DNA from: Clostridia bacterium
GTDB lineage: Bacteria; Bacillota; Clostridia; Christensenellales; Aristaeellaceae
Length of the DNA: 64,000 nt
NCBI GenBank assembly: GCA_017396845.1
Contig: JAFQKQ010000084.1
Coordinates: forward strand, 25,367 to 89,366
Direction: 5' to 3'
Both the position numbers and the translations under genes were made by a program. Of the stretch, positions 25,160-34,663 are shown one piece after another. Each line of letters begins with the position of its first letter. Position 1 is the first letter of the stretch. Under the pieces are notes generated by a model that worked only from the letters and a program-made list of their open reading frames with translations, made no database searches and had not been told where the DNA came from.

Positions 25160-26092
25160 TTAGCCCTTGAGAGAGCCGATCATAACGCCCTTTACGAAAT
25201 ACTTCTGCATGAAGATGTAGAGTATTACCGCAGGTACTGTGGAAACTACGATACAGCAGTACTTTGCAACCTCGGCCTTGCGCATGGCCTCCTGAAGTCC
25301 TTCGGTATTATCCGCAAAGGATGCAAAGAAGGTTTCACTCGAGCCGGAAATCGAAAGCGATGCAAGGATTTCTCTGAGTATCGTCTGAAGGGGCAGCTTG
25401 TTTCTGTCGCGGAGGAATACAAGGCCTGTAAAGTAGTCGTTCCAGCGGGCAACGCCGTAATACACGGCCAGCACCGCGATAATGGTTCCGGAGAGCGGCA
25501 GAACGCACTTGAAGAAGTAGGTGAAGTGGTTCGAACCGTCCATAACCGCCGCTTCATAGAGCTCGTTGGGAATGGAGGACTGGATATAGGTACGAGCAAC
25601 CATCAGATTCCATACCGAAACCGTATTCATGATGATGAGGATCGTTCGCGTATTGTACAGGCCCAGATCGCGGACATTCAGGAATATCGGGATTAGGCCG
25701 CCGGAGAAGAACATGGTGAAGGTGATCGCGAGGTTTACCCATTTTTTTCCGGCGAACTTTCTGGACAGAGAATACGCGGCGGCCAGCGTGACTATAACGC
25801 TTAAGATCGATCCGGCAACAGTATAGAAAATGGAGTTAGCATAGCTCGACCACAATTCCGCGTATTCAAATACTGCTTTATAGCCGATAACCGAAAAATC
25901 CTTCGGTAAAAACAGCACCTGACCTGCCATCACCGCGTCCGGATCGGATACGGAGGCGATGATGATCAGCCACAGCGGATACAGTATCACAAAAAGCACA
26001 ATAAACCAGAACAGCAGGTTGCATGCGTTGAAAATATTGTCCGAGCGCGTTTCCTTGATTCGAATGCCGCGAATCTCAGTTGCTTTTGCCAT
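25160..26092 (-). CDS. Sugar ABC transporter permease, LplC/YtcP type
   Basis: A 310-residue inner-membrane permease with six helices. The start NACNLLFWFIVLFVILYPLW and the phrase IIASVSDPDAVMAGQVLFLP are hallmarks of the LplC/YtcP group, and the EAA loop ELYEAAVMDGSNHFTYFFKC followed by VLPLSG is clear. It ends FVKGVMIGSLKG, the usual ending. It lies 18 bases after the LplB-type gene and 59 ahead of the binding protein. No ATPase gene is in the operon. Confidence 0.9.
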   Translation of the reverse strand: MAKATEIRGIRIKETRSDNIFNACNLLFWFIVLFVILYPLWLIIIASVSDPDAVMAGQVLFLPKDFSVIGYKAVFEYAELWSSYANSIFYTVAGSILSVIVTLAAAYSLSRKFAGKKWVNLAITFTMFFSGGLIPIFLNVRDLGLYNTRTILIIMNTVSVWNLMVARTYIQSSIPNELYEAAVMDGSNHFTYFFKCVLPLSGTIIAVLAVYYGVARWNDYFTGLVFLRDRNKLPLQTILREILASLSISGSSETFFASFADNTEGLQEAMRKAEVAKYCCIVVSTVPAVILYIFMQKYFVKGVMIGSLKG

Positions 26093-26110
26093 GTCTCATT
26101 CCTCCTTTCC

Positions 26111-27067
26111 TTAGAACAGGCTGATCTCGCTGAGCCTTCTGGAGATCGCGTTTACGGACATGATGATTGCAAAGTTGATGACATTCAGGCACAGACCGAT
26201 GGCGGAGGTATAGGAATACTGTGCCTTTCCAAGACCGGTATTGTATACGTATACGCCGATGATATCGCTGGTTTCCATATTGCCGCCGGTCTGCATGAGC
26301 AGCGCTTTGTCGGTGTTGGAGGAGAGCAGCGAGCCGCAGTTCAGAATCAGCATCATAACCGCAATCGGAATCAGATGCGGAATGTCGATATGCTTGATCT
26401 TGCCCCAGCGCGTTGCGCCGTCGATCGTAGCCGCTTCATAGAGCTGCGGGTCGATGCTGGTGAGCGTGGCGATGTAGAGGATCGTGTTCCAGCCGGCGTT
26501 CTGCCAAACATCCGAGCCTACGAACAGCGGTCTGAACCAGCCGGCTTCGATCATGAAGTAGATCGACTCGCCGCCGAAGAGCTCAATGATCTTGTTGATG
26601 ATACCGCTGGAGGGGGAGAAGAACAGGTAGATCATACCGGCAAGAACGACGGTGGATATGAAGTGCGGAACATATATCGCCGTCTGCGCAAAGCCTTTGA
26701 AGCGCTTCCCGTTCAGCTGATTGAGCATTATTGCCATGAGGATGGGAAGGGGGAAGCCGAAGGCAAGACCGTAAATGTTCAATATGATTGTGTTGTAGAA
26801 CATTCTGCCGCAGTAGTAGGATGAGAAAAACTCTGCAAAATGCTCAAGCCCCACCCATTCGCTGTCTGTGATTCCGAATGCCGGCTTGTATTCGCGAAAC
26901 GCGATCTGTACGCCGTACATCGGGAAATAGCAGAATATAAGAAAGAATAAAAGCGCCGGAAGCAAAAGCACCCAAAGCTGCCAATCGCGGGAAAGAGCCA
27001 TGGTAAATCGTTGGCGCAGGGTGTTTTTCTTAAGGGCAGGCAATCGCAAATCGGACATATCTATCAC
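26111..27067 (-). CDS. Sugar ABC transporter permease, LplB type
   Basis: A 318-residue permease and first gene of this operon. The segment WVLLLPALLFFLIFCYFPMY followed by GVQIAFREYKP is diagnostic of LplB/YtcP-type polysaccharide permeases; the EAA loop is QLYEAATIDGATRWGKIKHI followed by DIPHLIP. A promoter (27103-27131) precedes it and diverges from the promoter of the glycosidase gene at 27219, so one regulator could control both units (inference). Confidence 0.9.
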   Translation of the reverse strand: MIDMSDLRLPALKKNTLRQRFTMALSRDWQLWVLLLPALLFFLIFCYFPMYGVQIAFREYKPAFGITDSEWVGLEHFAEFFSSYYCGRMFYNTIILNIYGLAFGFPLPILMAIMLNQLNGKRFKGFAQTAIYVPHFISTVVLAGMIYLFFSPSSGIINKIIELFGGESIYFMIEAGWFRPLFVGSDVWQNAGWNTILYIATLTSIDPQLYEAATIDGATRWGKIKHIDIPHLIPIAVMMLILNCGSLLSSNTDKALLMQTGGNMETSDIIGVYVYNTGLGKAQYSYTSAIGLCLNVINFAIIMSVNAISRRLSEISLF

Positions 27068-27102
27068 TCCTGTACAGCAGTTTGAGATATCTTACGGTAA
27101 AT

Positions 27103-27131
27103 ATTATAGCATAATTTTTAACATTAGTAAA
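27103..27131 (-). promoter_or_regulatory. Promoter of the Lpl-type importer operon
   Basis: On the minus strand TTTACT and a perfect TATAAT are 17 bases apart. Confidence 0.7.
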
Positions 27132-27162
27132 GGGTTTTATGAAATTATATGGACGATTATAT

Positions 27163-27190
27163 TTGCAAACTCCGATTTATCATGTATAAT
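27163..27190 (+). promoter_or_regulatory. Promoter of the glycosidase/xylanase operon
   Basis: TTGCAA and a perfect TATAAT are 16 bases apart. It lies back to back with the importer promoter, the two being about 30 bases apart. Confidence 0.65.
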
Positions 27191-27218
27191 AAGTACAAAA
27201 AGAAAAGGAGGGGTATGC

Positions 27219-28655
27219 GTGCTTCCGCGTACGAGGGTTATATTTAAAACGGATAACGAAGCAGTGAAGAGGCTGTATGATGAGGCGGAGGCAAAGTGCC
27301 TTAAGAATCTGAATGATTTTGCCGGGCGAACGGTGTTGGTCGAGGGCGGCGGATATGTAAAAATCTGGCTTGAAACCCAGCCGATGGGCGGCGAGATGTA
27401 CGCCAAGCGCAATATGGAGGCTGCGCTCAACAATCAGCTGTTCTTTATGGAAACGCAGCGCGGGGACGGGCGGCTGGCTGGCTCCATTGAAAACAAGGGG
27501 AACGGACAAATCGAGGCGCAGTTCAACAAATTTCAGGGCTTCTGCTTTCCTTTCCCGGCGCTCAACATGTACTACTGGATTGGAAAAGATGAGAGATACC
27601 TAAGAATGCTCTTGCGTACGCTTCAGAAATTCGACGAATATCTCTGGAAAACGCGCGATTCCAATGGAGACGGAATCCTTGAATCCTTCTGCGTGTATGA
27701 TACGGGCGAGGACAACGCCGTTCGCTACGGCGACGCGCCCAACTACTGCACGGAGGATTTCCCGACCGAAAACAGCAGAATCGTTCCGATGGCGTCGATG
27801 GATATCATGTCCTTTTCTTACGCCGCGAGGGATACGCTTTCCGAGATCAGCAGGATTCTAAAAGACGGGCGCGAGGAATACTGGAAAAATGAAGCCCGAA
27901 AGGTTGCGGATAAAATACGCTCCGAGCTTTGGAACGAAGAAATCGGCGCGTGCTTTGACAAGGATAAATTCGGAAATGTGATCCCGGTTCTTACGCACAA
28001 CAGCTTGCGGTGTATGTATTGGGGTTCTTTTTCACAGGAAATGGCGGACAGGTTTGTAAACGAGCATCTTTTGAATGCCAATGAGTTTTGGACATATTTC
28101 CCGCTTCCCTCTGTCGCCGCCAACGATCCTGCCTTTAAAAACGCGCCGGAAAACAACTGGAGCGGCCAATCGGAGGGGCTTACCTACCAGCGCGCGATCA
28201 TGGCGCTTGAAAGGTACGGCTACGAGAGCATCGTTACAAAGCTCGGAAAAAAACTGATTGAAAACGTCATTAAGAATCATTATGTGTTTACCCAGCAATA
28301 CGATCCCTTTACCGGAAAGGCGAGCCGCGTATCGCCCGTCACCAAAGAACCCATACCGGAGGGGAGCGACGAGGAGGGGCAGGATGCATACGGCCCCACG
28401 CTTCTTTCCGTGCTCGAATACATCGCACATATCTGGGGCGTGCATATGCATAAGGGCGAGATCTGGTTTTCGCTCGCGGGCGGACTGAGCTATTCCTACA
28501 GTCAGACGTGGGGCGAAAACGAATACGCCATTGAAAGCGACGGAAAACGAGCCAGGATTTTCATAAACGGCGTTTTGCACCACACTTCGCCCGTAGGCGT
28601 GCGCCTGATTACGGATGAAAACGGAAATCTTCTTAGAACGCGGGCAATTGAATAA
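27219..28655 (+). CDS. MGH1/GH63-like alpha,alpha-barrel glycosidase
   Basis: A 478-residue cytoplasmic protein starting at GTG 27219 behind AAGGAGGGG. The repeated helical barrel pattern and blocks TRDSNGDGILESFCVYDTG, MDIMSFSYAARDTL and ENNWSGQSEGLTYQRAIMAL match the MGH1-like/GH63-type glycoside hydrolase clan, with likely acid residues in DGILE and QSEGLTY. The C-terminal ISYSYSQTWGENEY-like block (GLSYSYSQTWGENEYAI) closes the domain. It is followed 19 bases later by a GH10 xylanase gene, so action on plant oligosaccharides taken up by the divergent importer is likely; the exact bond is unknown. Confidence 0.72.
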   Translation: MLPRTRVIFKTDNEAVKRLYDEAEAKCLKNLNDFAGRTVLVEGGGYVKIWLETQPMGGEMYAKRNMEAALNNQLFFMETQRGDGRLAGSIENKGNGQIEAQFNKFQGFCFPFPALNMYYWIGKDERYLRMLLRTLQKFDEYLWKTRDSNGDGILESFCVYDTGEDNAVRYGDAPNYCTEDFPTENSRIVPMASMDIMSFSYAARDTLSEISRILKDGREEYWKNEARKVADKIRSELWNEEIGACFDKDKFGNVIPVLTHNSLRCMYWGSFSQEMADRFVNEHLLNANEFWTYFPLPSVAANDPAFKNAPENNWSGQSEGLTYQRAIMALERYGYESIVTKLGKKLIENVIKNHYVFTQQYDPFTGKASRVSPVTKEPIPEGSDEEGQDAYGPTLLSVLEYIAHIWGVHMHKGEIWFSLAGGLSYSYSQTWGENEYAIESDGKRARIFINGVLHHTSPVGVRLITDENGNLLRTRAIE

Positions 28656-28674
28656 CAATGAAGGAGCTGAGTAT

Positions 28675-30147
28675 ATGAAAACGGTACGCATCAGAATCGA
28701 CGGCCCCGGCGGCATGCCTATGCCGGAAAAGGTATTAAAGACCGCGTATGCGTCCGCGCTCGATTTTGAGCCGGATGAGCGGCGGATGAGAATTGCATCC
28801 GACGGAACCGTGGAGCTGGAGGTAAACACTGAGCCGTACATCATTCATGTAAAAATGACCATCCCGCTGTATGGCCAGCTCTGGGTAATTGCGGATAATC
28901 TCGGCGAAGGCTACAAGGGCGATTTTGTGGACTTCGTTTCCGAAGCCACGCGCACATATATCGCGCATGCCAAGCGCTTTTCGGAGGGAATTGAGCTTTC
29001 GGTAAAGACGAAGGGACATCTGGAAGCGGCGGCAGAATTTGAACATCTGGCCAACCGCGGCATGGATACGCCGGATAACCGCCTCTACGCGCTTTCTCAC
29101 GCCATCTACGCGGCGGAGGGCGCATTGTTTGAACGGTCGGCGGCAAAGGCATATAGGAATCCGAGAAATAATCTGAAGCTCGGCTGCAATTTCATGCGGT
29201 TTACGTCGCCTTCCTCCAAATACGCCAAGTTCTTTGCAAACGCCTTCGATTTTGCCACCCTTCCCTTCTATCCCGGGCGCACGGTTCCAAAGAAAGACAT
29301 CTATACCTACGGCTATATCGATAACGCGCTTTCCTATCTGCTCGAAAAAGGCATTACGCCCAAAGGGCATCCGCTGTTTTTCGGCCACAAGGAAGTAAAT
29401 CCCGAATGGATGTTTTCGTTAAGCTACCCCGAGCTTCGAAGGGAAGCCGCAAAAATCGCCTGTCATCACGTATCTCAGTACAAGGATACCGTGAAAGTGT
29501 GGGACGCGATGAACGAGGCGCACGATTGGGCGAACTGCTTTGAGCTCAATCAGGCGCAGCTTGTCGATCTTACGCGAGCGACCACCGACGCGCTCAGGGA
29601 AGCAAACGACCAGGCGACAAGCATTGTAAACATCTGCCTGCCCTTTGCGGAATATGTCGCCGGGCGCTATAACTGTTACGGTGCGCTTCCCGAGCGCCTG
29701 CGTTCGCCGCTTTCATATTTTAAGGCGATTCTGGAAGCGGGCGTGGATTTCGATGTGATCGGCATACAGCTCTATTTCCCCGGACGCGATATGGTGCAGG
29801 TAAATCTGATGCTGGATGCATTCAAGGCGCTTGGAAAGCCCGTTCATATTACCGAAATGGGCGTAAACGGCGGTTTCCGTCAGAAAGGCAACGCAGGAAG
29901 CAGCTGGTCGCAGCTGGATATGTCTGAGGGTACCTGGCACGGCGGCTGGAACGAACACACGCAGGCGGATTGGATGGAGATGTTCTACACCATTGCGGCT
30001 GCGAGAGACGAAATCGAAGCCCTCACCTGGTGGGATTTCATTGAGCCCAGCTTTTCCGGAAACGGCGCGTTCCTGTACGAGGATGAAAACCCGAGAGAGA
30101 TGTACTTCAGACTGCTGGCGCTGAAGGACAGAATCATTAAGAAGTAA
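28675..30147 (+). CDS. GH10 endo-1,4-beta-xylanase, cytoplasmic
   Basis: A 490-residue GH10 protein. Acid/base Glu281 lies in VWDAMNEAHDW and nucleophile Glu394 in HITEMGVNG, both the canonical GH10 motifs; WWDFIEPSF is the late conserved block. An extra N-terminal domain of about 170 residues (VRIRIDGPGGMPMPEKVLKT onward) precedes the barrel. There is no signal peptide, so it would act on xylo-oligosaccharides inside the cell. ATG 28675 follows AAGGAGCTGAG. It is cotranscribed with the barrel glycosidase. Confidence 0.87.
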   Translation: MKTVRIRIDGPGGMPMPEKVLKTAYASALDFEPDERRMRIASDGTVELEVNTEPYIIHVKMTIPLYGQLWVIADNLGEGYKGDFVDFVSEATRTYIAHAKRFSEGIELSVKTKGHLEAAAEFEHLANRGMDTPDNRLYALSHAIYAAEGALFERSAAKAYRNPRNNLKLGCNFMRFTSPSSKYAKFFANAFDFATLPFYPGRTVPKKDIYTYGYIDNALSYLLEKGITPKGHPLFFGHKEVNPEWMFSLSYPELRREAAKIACHHVSQYKDTVKVWDAMNEAHDWANCFELNQAQLVDLTRATTDALREANDQATSIVNICLPFAEYVAGRYNCYGALPERLRSPLSYFKAILEAGVDFDVIGIQLYFPGRDMVQVNLMLDAFKALGKPVHITEMGVNGGFRQKGNAGSSWSQLDMSEGTWHGGWNEHTQADWMEMFYTIAAARDEIEALTWWDFIEPSFSGNGAFLYEDENPREMYFRLLALKDRIIKK

Positions 30148-30156
30148 TTCAGCATA

Positions 30157-30203
30157 GAAAAACCTGCCGGATAGATGCCCGCGCATCCTCCGGCAGGTTT
30201 TTT
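30157..30203. terminator. Bidirectional terminator between xylanase and pepF
   Basis: AAAAACCTGCCGGA and TCCGGCAGGTTTTTT pair around a 16-base loop; both converging genes end here. Confidence 0.88.
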
Positions 30204-30230
30204 AATGGATTGATAAGGTTCTGATTTGTT

Positions 30231-31997
30231 TTACTCCTCCAAAAGCGAAGAGAGCGTTTCAATGTCTTCCTTGATTACGCTTAATGAATCGCGCCAGAAG
30301 TCGATGGAATGAACGTCGATATCCGCGCTTTCGGCTACTTCTTTTATATTGCCCGTCGCTGTTTTTCTCAGGAGTGCATCGTATTCGGGCACAAAGCTTT
30401 CTCCGCGGGCGAGGTAGCGGGCGTAGATTCCCTTTCCGAACAGCAGGCCAAAGGCGTAGGGGAAGTTATAGAAGTGGAGATCGGCTCTGTAATAATGGCT
30501 CTTGCAGGCCCACATATATGGATGGAGATAGTTTTCGTCAAGGCCGTCGCCGTAGGAGGCTTTCTGCGCGTCTAACATGATCTCTTTCAGCTCGCGGGCG
30601 GTGAGTGAATGCGTTTTTCTTCTTTCGATTACTTCGGTTTCGAAAATATAGCGGGAGAGTATGTCGACAATGACCTGGCATGCCTTCGAAATTTCCTGCT
30701 CGAGCAGAGAAATTTTCTCCTCGCGGTTTGCGTTTTCTAACATTTTCTGCATGAGCAGCGTCTCATTGAATATGGATGCGGTTTCTGCAAGCGGCATGGG
30801 GTAGCTGCAGTTGAGCATGGAAAGCGAGCGCAGGCAGCGGTTATGATATGCATGACCCAGTTCATGCGCGAGCGTGGACACAGAGGAGAGGCTGCCGTCG
30901 AAATTGGTGAGCACATAGCTGGTTTCAATCGGATGTACGCTGGAGCAGAACGCGCCGCCGCGCTTGCCTTCGCGGGGATACGCATCGATCAGGCGGTTGT
31001 CGAAGGCGTCCCGGATGTGATCGGCCATTTTGCCGGAGAAGCGTCCGAGTACGTCTATGAGAAGCATCTTTGCCTCATCAAGCGTGTACGACTTTGTTTC
31101 CTTTCCAAGCGGCGCGAACAGATCGTAAAACGGAAGCCCGTTTTCGTGTCCGAGTTTTTTTGCCTTGGCGCGGAGGTATTTTCTGAAAGCCGGGAGGGAT
31201 TCCCGCATGGCGGACAGCATGGCGCTCAGCGTTTCTTCGTCCATGCGCGATGTTTCAAGCGTCTGTTCAAGAAGGCTTGAATATTTCTTGAGCGGAAGCA
31301 GCGTAAGCGCCTCGCCTTTCATGCTGCTTAAACATGCAGCCATGGCGGTTTCGATCTGCGGATAGGCGTTCAGCTCCGCCTCATATGCGCGCTTTCTGAC
31401 GACGGGATCGGGAGAATGCGCAAGGTTTCTCACGGCCGGGAGCGGAAGATACTTCTCTTCTCCGTTTTCATCGTATTTTACCTTTAAAGTGCTTTCAAGC
31501 GTACCGCGAAGCTGGCCCCACGCGCCAGAACCGGTCAGGCGGAGATTTAAAACCGTCTCTTCAAGCGCCGGATCGATGGTGTGGCCGGCAGCCTTGGCCT
31601 TTTCCCGAATATAGAAGGCATGCTCCGTAAGCGTTTCATCGGACGCAAGAATCTCGTCGAGGTTATCGATTTCGCCGACATAACGGGAAAACGCACTGTA
31701 CAGCTTTCCGGAGCCGATCATCAGCTTCTGCGTGCGGTCCTGTATTTTGAGCGCTTCTTCGTTTTCGGCGTCCGCCGCCAGCGTAAGGCTGATCATTGCC
31801 GAAAGCCGGCGAGTTTTTTTCTGCATTTCGTTAAAGGAATTGATAAGGTCTTTCAGCTGCTCCTTTACCGTCGGCAGAGGATGCAGGAATTTCTCATGGA
31901 TTTCATCGGTAAAACGCTTGACAAAAAGCATGTCCGCTTCAAACGCGGGATCGGAAAAACCATTATAGAGCCTGGAGAGGTCCCATTTCATAAGCAT
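30231..31997 (-). CDS. pepF: Oligoendopeptidase F (M3 family)
   Basis: A 588-residue zinc peptidase that cuts peptides of about 7-17 residues in the cytoplasm. The zinc motif HELGHAYHNRCL (HExxH) is in the C-terminal half, followed by the ligand Glu in PMPLAETASIFNE. N-terminal helical parts (KWDLSRLYNGFSDPAFEADM) match PepF. ATG 31997 and 31991 are both possible; GAGGTG favours the second. A TTGACT/TATACT promoter lies at 32028-32056. Confidence 0.92.
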   Translation of the reverse strand: MLMKWDLSRLYNGFSDPAFEADMLFVKRFTDEIHEKFLHPLPTVKEQLKDLINSFNEMQKKTRRLSAMISLTLAADAENEEALKIQDRTQKLMIGSGKLYSAFSRYVGEIDNLDEILASDETLTEHAFYIREKAKAAGHTIDPALEETVLNLRLTGSGAWGQLRGTLESTLKVKYDENGEEKYLPLPAVRNLAHSPDPVVRKRAYEAELNAYPQIETAMAACLSSMKGEALTLLPLKKYSSLLEQTLETSRMDEETLSAMLSAMRESLPAFRKYLRAKAKKLGHENGLPFYDLFAPLGKETKSYTLDEAKMLLIDVLGRFSGKMADHIRDAFDNRLIDAYPREGKRGGAFCSSVHPIETSYVLTNFDGSLSSVSTLAHELGHAYHNRCLRSLSMLNCSYPMPLAETASIFNETLLMQKMLENANREEKISLLEQEISKACQVIVDILSRYIFETEVIERRKTHSLTARELKEIMLDAQKASYGDGLDENYLHPYMWACKSHYYRADLHFYNFPYAFGLLFGKGIYARYLARGESFVPEYDALLRKTATGNIKEVAESADIDVHSIDFWRDSLSVIKEDIETLSSLLEE

Positions 31998-32027
31998 TCA
32001 CCTCATTGGGATATAGAGTGTGTCATT

Positions 32028-32056
32028 AGTATAGTATGGCTTTTTGCCGTAGTCAA
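32028..32056 (-). promoter_or_regulatory. Promoter of pepF
   Basis: On the minus strand TTGACT and TATACT are 17 bases apart, about 30 bases from the start. Confidence 0.72.
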
Positions 32057-32352
32057 TTGTTTTTGATTCATTATGAAATAAAATTGAGAGAGAACGAAAG
32101 GCGTTCAGGGGAAGCTTGGAAGGGTTGCCCCCTCTCCGGCGCTCATGCACAGGGGCTGCTGCAAAAAACGAAAAAACGTATAAGGGAGAACTCTGACGGT
32201 TAACCGGCCGCTTGCCGCCCTTCCGACAGGACGGGCGGGGGGGGACCGCGCGAGCGGTTGGGGGGGATGGGGCGAGGGAAACCGCTTGAAGTATCGGGAA
32301 TAAATTTTCCGGCAATCGGATTTTTGCTGATCCGCTATTGCAGCGCGCACAT
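32057..32352. other. Intergenic GC-rich stretch without a gene
   Basis: No frame with a ribosome site or familiar protein was found between the pepF promoter and the terminator at 32353. It contains G-runs (32227-32234 and 32260-32267) and short GC-rich repeats only. Confidence 0.4.
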
Positions 32353-32385
32353 AAAAAAAGAGACTGCGGCGTCAGTCTCTTTTTA
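32353..32385 (-). terminator. Terminator of the NAGPA/Lgt-like operon
   Basis: AGAGACTG and CAGTCTCT form a perfect stem with A-run and T-run on the two sides, so it may work both ways. Confidence 0.88.
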
Positions 32386-32422
32386 CATGCGGAAAACCGC
32401 CGTCGGGCGGATGTTTATTGGT

Positions 32423-33433
32423 TTACCTACGCCGTTTTCCGGCTTTTAAGCGTCTTTGCTTGGCTTTCTTATGCCTGCTAAGCGCTGTGACGGCGTACAG
32501 CGACGGCGCGTACATGAGCAAGGAACCGATGAACATGATCAGGTAATTGATTTCTGCGTGAATTGCGCCGTCTACCTGGAATTCTTCATATATTACGAGC
32601 GCGGCGGCTGCAAGGTTCAAAACGGGCATCCACAAAACGTTTGCGCCCAATATGTGCTTTTTCTTAAGGCGAACAATGAAGTAAAACGCCAGTATGATCA
32701 AAAACAGTATGGATATGGCCTGGGATACGCGGACGAAGCCGAATCGGATGAAATCGTCGTCGCGCATGCTTTCAAATACGATCTGAAGGAAAGCATATGC
32801 GCCTACGGCGAGCCGCCAGAGATCGCCGCCCGGATTCGAATGGCTTTTGATGCATTTTTTCAGGGCGAAAAATACGATGAAGAACAATATCAGAGCGTAT
32901 ACGCCTTCAAACTGGAATACGGCGAAACGGGCCTCGTGATAGGTGTCATACACGGCCGTGAGAGGGGTCGAAAGAAAATCGTAGGATACGATTCTGCCGA
33001 TTCCCTGTCCGGTAAACACCTCCGCGAAGCGCATAATCGCGATAAAGAGCATGAAGCCCGGGGTAAACGCATCCATCGTATGCGCAGAAGAAGCGCCGGA
33101 CAAGCGGGTGACGAGCGTGCAGGCAAGCCAGAAGCCGAGGATAAAGCCCCACATGGAAAGACCGCCAAGAGATATGGAGATGATTTCCAGGGGCTCTTTG
33201 AGCGAGTAATCATAGTAGTTGCCGACAACCCAGATCAGGCGGGACAGTATGAGACCGATGGGAAGGCCGGCTGCGAAACCCTTGATGACCGTGCAGACGT
33301 CCGTCCGTATCCGTTTGTTTTCCTGCTTCATGAGGTAGGCAAAATAGATGCTGATACCCAGAAATGCAATCAGCGCAAAGGCTGCGACAACGCCGTAGGG
33401 ATAGACGGTAAGACTTGAAAGCAATGACTTCAT
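32423..33433 (-). CDS. Lgt-like membrane protein lacking the family histidine
   Basis: A 336-residue protein with about seven membrane helices and the topology of prolipoprotein diacylglyceryl transferase. Blocks ISLGGLSMWGFILGFWLA and IMRFAEVFTGQGIGRIVSYD align with the Lgt GG-HGG and R-N-NGELYGR regions. The key histidine of the first block is Trp95, and the HPxQLYE block is AVFQFEG, so normal transferase activity is doubtful. The C-terminus is very basic (KQRRLKAGKRRR). It lies 3 bases after the NAGPA-domain gene and is surely cotranscribed. It could be a repurposed lipid-handling protein. Confidence 0.65.
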   Translation of the reverse strand: MKSLLSSLTVYPYGVVAAFALIAFLGISIYFAYLMKQENKRIRTDVCTVIKGFAAGLPIGLILSRLIWVVGNYYDYSLKEPLEIISISLGGLSMWGFILGFWLACTLVTRLSGASSAHTMDAFTPGFMLFIAIMRFAEVFTGQGIGRIVSYDFLSTPLTAVYDTYHEARFAVFQFEGVYALILFFIVFFALKKCIKSHSNPGGDLWRLAVGAYAFLQIVFESMRDDDFIRFGFVRVSQAISILFLIILAFYFIVRLKKKHILGANVLWMPVLNLAAAALVIYEEFQVDGAIHAEINYLIMFIGSLLMYAPSLYAVTALSRHKKAKQRRLKAGKRRR

Positions 33434-33436
33434 AGA

Positions 33437-34474
33437 TTATTCCCCATATCCTTCAATCTGCGAGGAGGCGAAATAGATGATGTCGTACATGTTGCGGCGT
33501 ATGCCGGTAGTGAGATTATAAATCTTATCGTTAAAGAACATGTAGCTCGACGCACCGCCGTCCAGGTTGAACGCCTGCGTGCAGCCGCGTTCCTTCATGT
33601 ACTCAGCCAGCACCTGCACATTAACGCCGATAGATTTATTGCTTCTACCGTCTACAACTACTACCAGGTACTCCAAAGGTCCGATCTGACCGATGGCGGT
33701 TCTGGGATTTCGGTAGGTTGCGCCGAAGTCGTAGGGTTGGTCAAGATCCGGACAGATTTCGCCATCGATGATCAGCGCGGGGCCGAAAGCGAAGGACTGG
33801 TAGATGTTGCCCTGCATTTCGTCGATGCCCGCCTGCTTGTCTGCCGCCTGATAGACGTGGAAGTCGCCGTCGTAATCCACGATCAGTATGTCGAGGTTGG
33901 AATTGGAATTATTTCTGACAACCTGACCCTGCCTGATCAGAAGATCGCCGTTCCTGTGAGAGTAGTAGTCGCCGTTCAGCGCGAGGACGGAGTTGTTTCT
34001 GCGGGAAAGCGTAAGGAACGATGCATAGCGCACGGTATTTACATCGCCCGCCAGCGAGGTTCTCAGCTGGCTCGGATGCGCAATTTTCACATAGGCGTAA
34101 TTGTAGCGGTCGCTGCCGATTTTTTCATTTCCGATGGTAACGGTAATGGATTCGTCGCTGTATCCGGTTTTGGTGTAGCCGCTCTCTCTGGGAACTGAGC
34201 CGATATCGAATGTATCCATCGGCAGCGGACGCGGCGTGGGCGTAGGCGACGGGGTCGGCGTGGGCGTGGGCGTCAATTCAACATACGGCGTGGGGGTGGG
34301 AACGGGCGTGGGCGTAGGCGTGGGGGTCGGCGTAGGCGTAGGGGTGGGGGTCGGTGTAACGACCGGGATGCTCGATACGCGGCCGCCCGTTGAAAGCAGC
34401 ACCGGAGCTACCATAATCAGTATGATGATAATAATGACGGAAAAAACCGTTGTAAGTATCCTGGTTATATTCAT
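33437..34474 (-). CDS. Membrane-anchored NAGPA-domain (phosphodiester glycosidase family) protein
   Basis: A 345-residue protein: one N-terminal membrane anchor ([20 protein letters not shown]), a Thr-Pro repeat linker (about 39-83) and an outer NAGPA domain. Domain blocks include [40 protein letters not shown] and [17 protein letters not shown], the last being the family's N-LDGGGSS motif. Family members remove capping sugars or act on cell-wall and exopolysaccharide phosphodiesters. Its promoter is at 34535-34562. The Thr-Pro linker probably spans the cell wall. Confidence 0.82.
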   Translation of the reverse strand: MNITRILTTVFSVIIIIILIMVAPVLLSTGGRVSSIPVVTPTPTPTPTPTPTPTPTPVPTPTPYVELTPTPTPTPSPTPTPRPLPMDTFDIGSVPRESGYTKTGYSDESITVTIGNEKIGSDRYNYAYVKIAHPSQLRTSLAGDVNTVRYASFLTLSRRNNSVLALNGDYYSHRNGDLLIRQGQVVRNNSNSNLDILIVDYDGDFHVYQAADKQAGIDEMQGNIYQSFAFGPALIIDGEICPDLDQPYDFGATYRNPRTAIGQIGPLEYLVVVVDGRSNKSIGVNVQVLAEYMKERGCTQAFNLDGGASSYMFFNDKIYNLTTGIRRNMYDIIYFASSQIEGYGE

Positions 34475-34534
34475 ATATTCTTAGGCCCTTTCAGCCGATT
34501 GTATTTAATAACCGTGCGTGTAAATATCATTTTC

Positions 34535-34562
34535 ATTATAGTGTCTTCTTTTTCAGTGTCAA
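34535..34562 (-). promoter_or_regulatory. Promoter of the NAGPA/Lgt-like operon
   Basis: On the minus strand TTGACA and TATAAT, both perfect, are 16 bases apart. Confidence 0.78.
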
Positions 34563-34663
34563 GCGCTTGCATGTTAGAATCCATGCCTTTTTTGTGGACA
34601 AAAGAAGGATGATGCCGCTTTTTGGCGAACTTAAATATGAAGGGCATTTCGGAGGGGATGGAT

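Noticed and set aside
34236-34370. CRISPR-like short repeats
   Set aside because: The periodic GGCGTNGG units are codons of a Thr-Pro linker, with no spacers. No CRISPR array was found in the window.
34236-34484. Plus-strand frame of Gly-Val repeats
   Set aside because: It is the reverse reading of the Thr-Pro linker of the NAGPA-domain protein.
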